Positions 58,696 through 64,000 of a stretch of DNA of 64,000 nt are shown one piece after another. This DNA is from Xenophilus aerolatus. Lineage in GTDB: Bacteria > Pseudomonadota > Gammaproteobacteria > Burkholderiales > Burkholderiaceae_C. Made by a program: the position numbers and the translations under genes. Position 1 is the first letter of the stretch. The number at the start of each line of letters is the position of its first letter. The DNA is taken from assembly GCA_030418545.1 (NCBI GenBank), contig QAIB01000007.1, positions 62,001-126,000 on the forward strand. Direction: 5' to 3'. The notes under the pieces were generated by a model. It saw only the letters and a program-made list of their open reading frames with translations, did not search any database and was not told the origin of the DNA.

Positions 58696-60102
58696 TCAGT
58701 CGAACACGGCGGCTGGCGTGCTGGCATGGACGGCGCGCCGCAGCGCATGCAGCGCACGCGTCGGCGCCGGGGTGCCGCGCGAACGGTCGAACCAGCCGGT
58801 CGCGCTGTGCGCGAGCCAGCCGACGCCGCCCTGCAGGCACAGCGCCATGAGCCGGTCATGCGCCAGCGGCGCCTGCGCCAGGGGTTCCCAGCCATCGAGC
58901 AGCAGGGGCTGCCGCAGGGTGCCGGCGAGTGCTGCGGCCGGGGGCGCCTGCGGCCGCGTGGCGTCCCACAGCAGGCCCAGGCCCGGCTGCATCGGCGACC
59001 GCGGCAGGTCGGCCACGGACTCGAGGGGCAGCCACACCAGCGCGCGTGGGTGCAGGGACTGCAGCGCCAGCGCGGCCGCGCGGAGTCGGGCCGCCAGCGG
59101 GGGCCGGCCCAACAGGCCGAACAGCACCGCGGGCCGCTGTGCATGGCGCTGTGCCAGGCGCAGGTGATGGCCATGCAGCCACAGCCGGGCGTCGAAGCGC
59201 AGCAGTGTGTAGATGCCCTGGGCGGCCCAGGCATCGATGCGCGCATCGAGCCGCGCCAGCGCTGGCGGGGTCAGCTGGGACGCCAGCGACAGGCACAGCG
59301 CCACGCAGCGCCGGCCAGGCGGAACGCCCGCGAGCGCCTGGTCGGCGAGTGCGAGTTCGGGCCCGTCGGCGTCCCGCGGTAGCCGCAGCCCCAGCAGCCG
59401 CAGCGCCGAGCCGTCGGCTGCCAGCAGATGGCCGCCTTCGCTGCGCAGCCAGTCCAGCGTCGATGCGGCCGCCGGGGCCCTTGCGGAGGGCACGACCGCC
59501 GATCGCGGTGCCGGGCGCAGCGGGCGCGTCGGTGTGGCGGCGGCGGCGCGTGGTGGCCGGGCCTCGCCGCGTGGCCGCGCGGCACGCGCCGCCGGCGGCG
59601 CGGCGTCGCGCGCCGCGCGGCCAGCCCGCGCATCCGCCGCGGTGCGCGCGGCGGGTGGGGGACGACGCGCGTCGCCGGACGACGGCGGGCGCGGCCTCGG
59701 CGGCCGAACCGGCCGCGATGCCACGACACGCACGCCTGCGCGGCGCCCCGGCTCAGGCCGCGCCGCGCCGGAGGCGACGGCGCGCTCGCGCGATGGCAAC
59801 GCGACCGACCGCATGCGCACCGGCGGCGACGTGGGCGCGCGTGCAGGCCCGCCGGCGGTCGGCCGTTCCCGCGCGGGGCGCGCAGGCATGGGCCGCTCCC
59901 GCGCAGGCCGCGCAGGCACCGGCCGCTGCAGCGTCGGCCGGGGCGGCGGCGTGGTCGGTGCGCCGGGTCGGGCGGCATCCGCTGCATGACGGGGTGGCAG
60001 GGGCGGCCGGGCCGCGACATCCACACGCGCCGCCGAACGGGCAGGACGGCCCCGCTCCTGGCGGCGCGCCTCGACCAGCGCCGGAAACCGTGGCCGCGAC
60101 AT
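58696..60102 (-). CDS. Disordered N-terminus plus degenerate glycosidase-like barrel, unknown
   Basis: 468 residues. Residues 1 to about 215 are Arg/Pro/Ala-rich and disordered, with RPMPARPARERP-like repeats. The rest looks like a cellulase-type (GH5) barrel: LLAADGSALRLLGLRLP, then LDARIDAWAAQGIYTLLRFDARLWL and later VLFGLLGRPP. The NEP acid-base motif is not there, so hydrolysis is doubtful; it may only bind. It lies mid-operon, 24 bp after and 31 bp before the paralogue genes. No signal peptide. Confidence 0.65.
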   Translation of the reverse strand: MSRPRFPALVEARRQERGRPARSAARVDVAARPPLPPRHAADAARPGAPTTPPPRPTLQRPVPARPARERPMPARPARERPTAGGPARAPTSPPVRMRSVALPSRERAVASGAARPEPGRRAGVRVVASRPVRPPRPRPPSSGDARRPPPAARTAADARAGRAARDAAPPAARAARPRGEARPPRAAAATPTRPLRPAPRSAVVPSARAPAAASTLDWLRSEGGHLLAADGSALRLLGLRLPRDADGPELALADQALAGVPPGRRCVALCLSLASQLTPPALARLDARIDAWAAQGIYTLLRFDARLWLHGHHLRLAQRHAQRPAVLFGLLGRPPLAARLRAAALALQSLHPRALVWLPLESVADLPRSPMQPGLGLLWDATRPQAPPAAALAGTLRQPLLLDGWEPLAQAPLAHDRLMALCLQGGVGWLAHSATGWFDRSRGTPAPTRALHALRRAVHASTPAAVFD

Positions 60103-60126
60103 GGGAGGTCCTGGGCGATGCAGCGC

Positions 60127-60771
60127 TCAGGCGCCGAAGGTCACCTTGGGCGGCGTGACGGTCGCGTCGACGGTGACGATGCGCGGAATGATGCGCGGCG
60201 GCGCGGGCACCGGCTTGAGCGTGGTGCGCAGCAGGCTCGAGCCCTCGGCCGAGTAGTCGTAGGTGGACGAGCTCTTGTAGTTGACGTGCGACGCGAAGGT
60301 GGTCGACACCGAGGCCGAGCCGCCGAATCCGAACAGCGAACCGTGGGCCTCGGCCTCGGTGCTGATCTCGAACTCGGCCCCGGCTTCGAATTCGCGCGAA
60401 CTGGAGCTGCGGTGGCTGATCGACACCTTCACCTCGATCAGCGATTCGGTGAACTGGTAGAAGGTCGGCAGCAGCCCAGCCTGCATCAGCGTCATGTCGA
60501 CGGCCTTGGCCGCCTCGGTGCGCACGGCGATCGTGTCGGTGTCGCCGGCATCGCCCGGCAGGGTGGTGCCGGGCTCGAGGGCGTCCGAGAGCTTCTTCTT
60601 CTCGACGATCTCGTAGATGTCGGGGATGACCTTGACCTTGGCCTTGGCCAGCGCGCGCGCCGTGTCCAGCGACGCCTTGTCCAGCTTGCGCTGGCCCTGG
60701 GCGATGGCGTTGGCCATCTTGTAGATCATGTCCGGGAAGGGGACGTCCAGAAGCTCCTGACCGATGCTCAT
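60127..60771 (-). CDS. Paralogue-operon protein, long form A (214 residues), unknown
   Basis: MSIGQELLDVPFPDMIYKMA starts an N-terminal helical domain with many Lys (residues 1-50), then a linker, LMQAGLLPTFYQFTESLIEVKVS, a Ser/Glu-rich beta stretch and the common core STYDYSAEGSSLLRTTLKPVP. About twice as many beta residues in the middle as its paralogue 58080-58664. GAGGTG precedes the ATG at 60771; the previous gene ends 4 bp upstream. Confidence 0.78.
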   Translation of the reverse strand: MSIGQELLDVPFPDMIYKMANAIAQGQRKLDKASLDTARALAKAKVKVIPDIYEIVEKKKLSDALEPGTTLPGDAGDTDTIAVRTEAAKAVDMTLMQAGLLPTFYQFTESLIEVKVSISHRSSSSREFEAGAEFEISTEAEAHGSLFGFGGSASVSTTFASHVNYKSSSTYDYSAEGSSLLRTTLKPVPAPPRIIPRIVTVDATVTPPKVTFGA

Positions 60772-60775
60772 GATT

Positions 60776-61189
60776 TCACCTCGCGACGGGTTGGGTGGAA
60801 ATGCGGATGCCGGTGGCGCCGTCCGGCCGATGCTGCGCGGGCCGGTGCCAGACCAGCGGGCGGTGCGCGGGGCCCGGCGCCGGGGCGCCCGCTTCAAGGC
60901 CACCGCGTGCGGCCAGCTGGGCCGCCACGTTGGCCGCGAACAGGTGGCGCAGCTTGGTGGCGGCTGCGCCCTGGGGATCGAGGCTGAGCGCCCCACAGGA
61001 CTCGACGGCCTCGTGGCGCAGGAAGAGCGGCTGCCACTGGTCGTCGAAGGCGGCGATGAGCGCGCCCGAGCCGGTCGCCATCAGCACGAAGCCGCCCAGC
61101 CTGTGCAGCAGGCCTGCGAGTTCGTCGCGCACGGCGTCGTCGTCCTGCGCGCCGGCCTTGAGTGCGATGAGGAAGATCTGGTGCGACAT
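60776..61189 (-). CDS. First gene of the paralogue operon, unknown (137 residues)
   Basis: SHQIFLIALKAGAQDDDAVRDELAGLL then GGFVLMATGSGALIAAFDD suggest a ferredoxin-like alpha/beta domain in residues 1-60, and a helical LSLDPQGAAATKLRHLFA region, with a disordered tail. Not related to the other members. No strong ribosome site is seen. The gap to the next gene is 4 bp. No family is recognised. Confidence 0.68.
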   Translation of the reverse strand: MSHQIFLIALKAGAQDDDAVRDELAGLLHRLGGFVLMATGSGALIAAFDDQWQPLFLRHEAVESCGALSLDPQGAAATKLRHLFAANVAAQLAARGGLEAGAPAPGPAHRPLVWHRPAQHRPDGATGIRISTQPVAR

Positions 61190-61415
61190 GCGCGTGCTAG
61201 TCCCCGCGTCGAGCGCCGGGACGGCGTCCGGCTGCGCGCCCCGGCGGCCCAGGGCCGCACGGGATGTAGTGAACTCTAGAAGTGCCCGCTCACCTCGTAC
61301 ATATCTCCTTCGACCGGTCGGGCACGCGGCGGACGGCCAAGGCGCGGCCTATGGCATTCGCCACACCCACTCGAAGGGAGGCCGTCGGATGTCGCGGGGG
61401 TACCCCGCCAGCGGC

Positions 61416-62111
61416 TCAGGCGCGGTGCGTCGGCCGGTACGCGGTCAGCACGGCGGGCAGCCGCGCCATGTCGGTGAACACGCGCGCCACGCCGATGGCG
61501 CGCATCGCGTCGGCACCGCTGTGGCCCAGGCCGCCCGGGCTGTAGCCGAAGACGGTGGCGCCGGCGGCGATGCCGGCGCTGGCACCGGTCACCGTGTCCT
61601 CGACCACGGCGCAGCGCGAGGGCTCGACGTCCAGCGCGCGCGCGGCGGCCAGGTAGACGTCCGGGTGCGGCTTGCTGCGCGGCGTCTCGTGGCCGCTGAA
61701 TATCCGGCCCTCGAAGGCATCGAGCAGGCCGATCTTGGCCAGCTGCAGTTCGACCTTGCGGCGGTCCGCACCCGATGCGCAGGCGATGCGGCCGTCCAGT
61801 TGCGCGTGCAGCGCACGCACCGCCTCGACGGCGCCGGGGATGGGGGTGAGTTCGCGTTCGAGCGCCTCGTTGCGCCGCGCCCAGAACATCGCGAGCCAGT
61901 CCTGCGTCAGCCTGAAGCCGGTCTTCTCCTCGATCAGTGCCATCTCGTCCTTCACCGCCTTGCCGACGAAGATGCGCATCGTCTCCTCGACCGTCAGATG
62001 CCAGCCGAGCTCGCCGAGCATCTCGGTGAGCACGCGGTTGGTGATGGGTTCGGAGTCGACGAGCACGCCGTCGCAATCGAAAAGGACGGCATCGAAGGAA
62101 AGCGCGGCCAT
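61416..62111 (-). CDS. HAD-superfamily phosphatase (beta-phosphoglucomutase-like)
   Basis: 231 residues. Motif I is LFDCDGVLVDSEP (nucleophile Asp), the Ser/Thr site is ACASGADRRKVE, the Lys is in SKPHPDVYLAAA and the acidic pair in VVEDTVTGASAG. The four-helix cap is at 18-80. Similar to phosphoglycolate phosphatase and beta-PGM types. The ATG at 62111 is preceded by a GTG that could also start. It is separate from the paralogue operon, 226 bp upstream of it. Confidence 0.9.
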   Translation of the reverse strand: MAALSFDAVLFDCDGVLVDSEPITNRVLTEMLGELGWHLTVEETMRIFVGKAVKDEMALIEEKTGFRLTQDWLAMFWARRNEALERELTPIPGAVEAVRALHAQLDGRIACASGADRRKVELQLAKIGLLDAFEGRIFSGHETPRSKPHPDVYLAAARALDVEPSRCAVVEDTVTGASAGIAAGATVFGYSPGGLGHSGADAMRAIGVARVFTDMARLPAVLTAYRPTHRA

Positions 62112-62240
62112 CACGTGAGGGCTCCTTGCAGCAGAACGGGGAAACGGGTCCCGCCGTGCGCCGAGCGGGCCGGCCTGCGGGACGCCGGCATCGTACCGCG
62201 CGCGTCACCCGCCCCGCGTGCCGAGAGGCTTCCGGCCCGC

Positions 62241-63224
62241 TCAGGCGGCGCCTGCAGCGCCCAACGATGCGGGGACGACCGGGGCCGCGTCGGCCGTACC
62301 GACCGCATCGACAGCGTCCGTCCAGGCCGACAGGCCGCCCTCCAGCACGCGCACCCGCGGCAGGCCGGCCGCCATCAGCACGCGCGCCGCGGCGACGGCC
62401 GACGCATCGTCAGGGCAGTCGCAGAACAGCACCAGTTCGCGGCCATCGGCCAGGGGGCCCAGCGCGTGCGGAAGTTCGCGCAACGCAAAGCCGACGGACC
62501 CCGGAATCGCCCGCGGGTCGAGCGCGCGCACCTGTTCGCCCCGCACGTCGACCACGGTCAGCGCGCGCCCCTGTGCGAGGGCGCTGCGCAGCGCATCGAC
62601 GCTGATGGTGACGATGTCATCGGCGCGGCGCGCCAGCCGGCGCTGCCGGTAGCGCCAGACCAGGAAGGCCAGCAGCAGCGCGCCACCCACCGCAGTCGCC
62701 GCCAGCCCGATGTTCGCCAGCACCGCCAGCACGTCGCGGATGGCGGCATGGAACACCGCGCCCAGCAGCAGGTAGCCCAGCGTCCAGACCAGGGCGCCGA
62801 CCGTCTCGTAGGCCAGGAAGCGGGCGTTCGACATGCCGATCGCGCCGGCCATCGGCGGTGCCACCACCGACACGCCCGGCACGTACTTGGCCGCGATCAG
62901 CGACAGCCCGCCCCAGCGCCCGAGGATCGATTCGCTGCGCGAGACGCAGGTGTCGGCCGAGAGCGAGACGCGGCACAGCAGCCGCATCACGCCGTAGCCC
63001 CAGCGCCGCCCGGCCAGGAACCAGGCACCGTCGCCCAGCAGGTTGCCCAGCAGCGAGGCGGCGACGATGGCTGCAGCGTTCAGCGCCGTGCCGCCCATCG
63101 CGAGGCCGCCCGCCACCACCAGGAAGGGCACCGCCGGCACCGGCGCGCCCAGCCGCGCGGCCAGCGTCACCAGGAAGACCACGGCGGGTCCCTGGGTGGC
63201 GAGCAGCGAGACGAGGTCGTTCAT
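62241..63224 (-). CDS. DedA-family membrane protein fused to a rhodanese domain
   Basis: 327 residues. Residues 1 to about 195 are a DedA/SNARE-associated transporter-like domain with FLVVAGGLAMGG, FLAGRRWGYGVMRL and KYVPGVSVVAPPMAGA. Residues about 205-305 are a rhodanese domain with the active-site Cys in LFCDCPDDASA and VVDVRGEQV. The loop after the Cys is short. DedA proteins act in lipid-carrier recycling and membrane potential; the cytosolic rhodanese may sense or move sulfur. Confidence 0.88.
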   Translation of the reverse strand: MNDLVSLLATQGPAVVFLVTLAARLGAPVPAVPFLVVAGGLAMGGTALNAAAIVAASLLGNLLGDGAWFLAGRRWGYGVMRLLCRVSLSADTCVSRSESILGRWGGLSLIAAKYVPGVSVVAPPMAGAIGMSNARFLAYETVGALVWTLGYLLLGAVFHAAIRDVLAVLANIGLAATAVGGALLLAFLVWRYRQRRLARRADDIVTISVDALRSALAQGRALTVVDVRGEQVRALDPRAIPGSVGFALRELPHALGPLADGRELVLFCDCPDDASAVAAARVLMAAGLPRVRVLEGGLSAWTDAVDAVGTADAAPVVPASLGAAGAA

Positions 63225-63234
63225 GGCGGTCCCG

Positions 63235-64000
63235 CTATTCGGCCGTGCCGTTGCCCGTCGGCCGCACTTCGGCGCGCAGCGCCGTGGAGCCGACCAGGCT
63301 CAGGTCGGAAAAGTAGGCCAGGCCGTGGCCGTGCGTGCTGTCGGCATCGGCCGAGACCACCACCGCCACCACGTCGGGTGTGGCGCCCTGCGCCTCGCCG
63401 CCGAAGGCGCGGCGGTAGTCGGCCAGCAGGTTGCGGCGCTCGCCCACCCAGGTGCCGGGGCGCGCGGCGGGGCCGGACTCCAGCACCACCATGTGCATGC
63501 GGTTGGTGAAGGCGTTGACCAGCATCTGGCCCTTGGCTTCCTTGCCGTCCCACACGTAGCACAGGGCCTCGCTGGGCACGTCCTCGCCCGACACGCTGCG
63601 GGCCAGCGCGAGACGCGTGCGCTCCATCAGCGGCAGGCGGTCGGCCGGGAAGTCGAAGAACACGCACAGCTTCGCGGCGCCGTCGTCGCCCGCGCGGGTG
63701 TGCAGGTCGGCGCCCTCGACGAACTGGTCGACCCGCCAGCGCCAGCTGAGCACCGTCGACTCGTTCAGCGGCATCTGCACGCGGTGGGACAGCAGGCCAT
63801 AGGAATCGCTGGCTTCCACCCTGAGCACGCGGCGGCCGTCCTCGGACACGACATCGAAGCGTGTCGGCGTCTTGTTCGGCAGCGTGCTGAAGTGCCAGGG
63901 GGCGGGAGGCACGGCACCCGCCGCGGCCGAGAAGGGCGTCAGCGAATGCGGCTCCTCGGCTCGCGCATGTGGCATTGCCGCGCTCAGGACCAGCCAGGCA
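63235..64000 (-). CDS. DUF3047-family secreted protein, 5' end cut by window
   Basis: At least 255 residues. Upstream of the Met at 63975 the frame continues as hydrophobic WLVLSAAMPHARA, a signal peptide with an ARA-like cleavage site, so the true start is beyond 64000. The DUF3047 domain has WHFSTLPNKTPTRFDVV, LSWRWRVDQFVEGADL, KLCVFFDFPADRLPL and LCYVWDGKE. It lies 10 bp before the DedA-rhodanese gene. Function unknown. Confidence 0.85.
   Translation of the reverse strand, partial: AWLVLSAAMPHARAEEPHSLTPFSAAAGAVPPAPWHFSTLPNKTPTRFDVVSEDGRRVLRVEASDSYGLLSHRVQMPLNESTVLSWRWRVDQFVEGADLHTRAGDDGAAKLCVFFDFPADRLPLMERTRLALARSVSGEDVPSEALCYVWDGKEAKGQMLVNAFTNRMHMVVLESGPAARPGTWVGERRNLLADYRRAFGGEAQGATPDVVAVVVSADADSTHGHGLAYFSDLSLVGSTALRAEVRPTGNGTAE

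Noticed and set aside
57118-61189. Prophage or tail-like module
   Set aside because: The operon has no integrase, capsid, terminase, lysis or baseplate gene, and neighbours on both sides are ordinary chromosomal genes.
61284-61310. Tiny eight-codon open frame after AAGGAG upstream of the paralogue operon
   Set aside because: The ribosome site is only two bases from the ATG, the peptide has no regulatory codon pattern, and no hairpins follow.

Overview
The window is about 64 kb of very GC-rich DNA (by eye near 69% G+C), densely packed with bacterial genes. Gene content and protein flavour point to a betaproteobacterium of the family Comamonadaceae (Variovorax/Acidovorax-like). Clues are the SAH riboswitch in front of ahcY, Bug-type solute receptors, the rplM-rpsI-erpA order, a double-length UvrA, and dispersed repeats of the kind typical for that family. 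The genus is an inference. No tRNA, rRNA, insertion sequence, integrase or CRISPR array was seen.

Layout. 0-11 kb is core: an MFS exporter (cut by the window edge), erpA, rplM-rpsI with their promoter and terminator, rlmJ, rlpA, metF, a TlyA-type rRNA methyltransferase, ahcY under an S-adenosylhomocysteine riboswitch, prfC and a HAD phosphatase. 11-21 kb holds a small lipoprotein and a seven-gene minus-strand catabolic/transport operon (SDR-like protein, GNAT, DapA-like lyase, NitT/TauT-type ABC transporter, enolase-superfamily enzyme). Upstream of it lie a TetR regulator and a divergent semialdehyde dehydrogenase, and its promoter carries a palindromic operator. 21-34.8 kb has a Bug receptor, an acetylpolyamine deacetylase-like protein, a VF530-type DNA-binding protein, a 1962-residue tandem UvrA, a Leu/Ile/Val-type receptor, a 49-residue membrane protein, an MHS-type MFS transporter, a DsbA-like isomerase, a DUF1289 protein and a YbaK-type deacylase.

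34.8-40.7 kb is a nitrite assimilation operon, nirB-nirD-nirC plus a fused PP2C phosphatase/protein kinase. Its 409-bp leader contains a sigma-54 promoter match followed by two hexaloop hairpins of the ANTAR (NasR/NasT) type. 40.8-56 kb contains leucine/isovalerate degradation genes: HMG-CoA lyase, MCC alpha and beta subunits, methylglutaconyl-CoA hydratase, acyl-CoA ligase and isovaleryl-CoA dehydrogenase, with an AraC regulator. They are interrupted by a LysR/SDR pair, ghrA and small membrane genes. Four copies of a 122-124 bp palindromic repeat sit between these genes.

56-64 kb ends with small unknown genes, a six-gene operon (57118-61189) of mostly uncharacterised proteins, a HAD phosphatase, a DedA-rhodanese fusion and a DUF3047 protein. 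In the six-gene operon at least three and probably four proteins are paralogues, and a fifth is a degenerate glycosidase-like barrel. This operon is the best candidate for an undescribed system.

A second theme is repeat domestication: dispersed palindromic repeats are translated in frame inside uvrA (twice) and the MCC beta subunit, and one supplies the start codon and first 20 or so residues of the DUF1289 protein.
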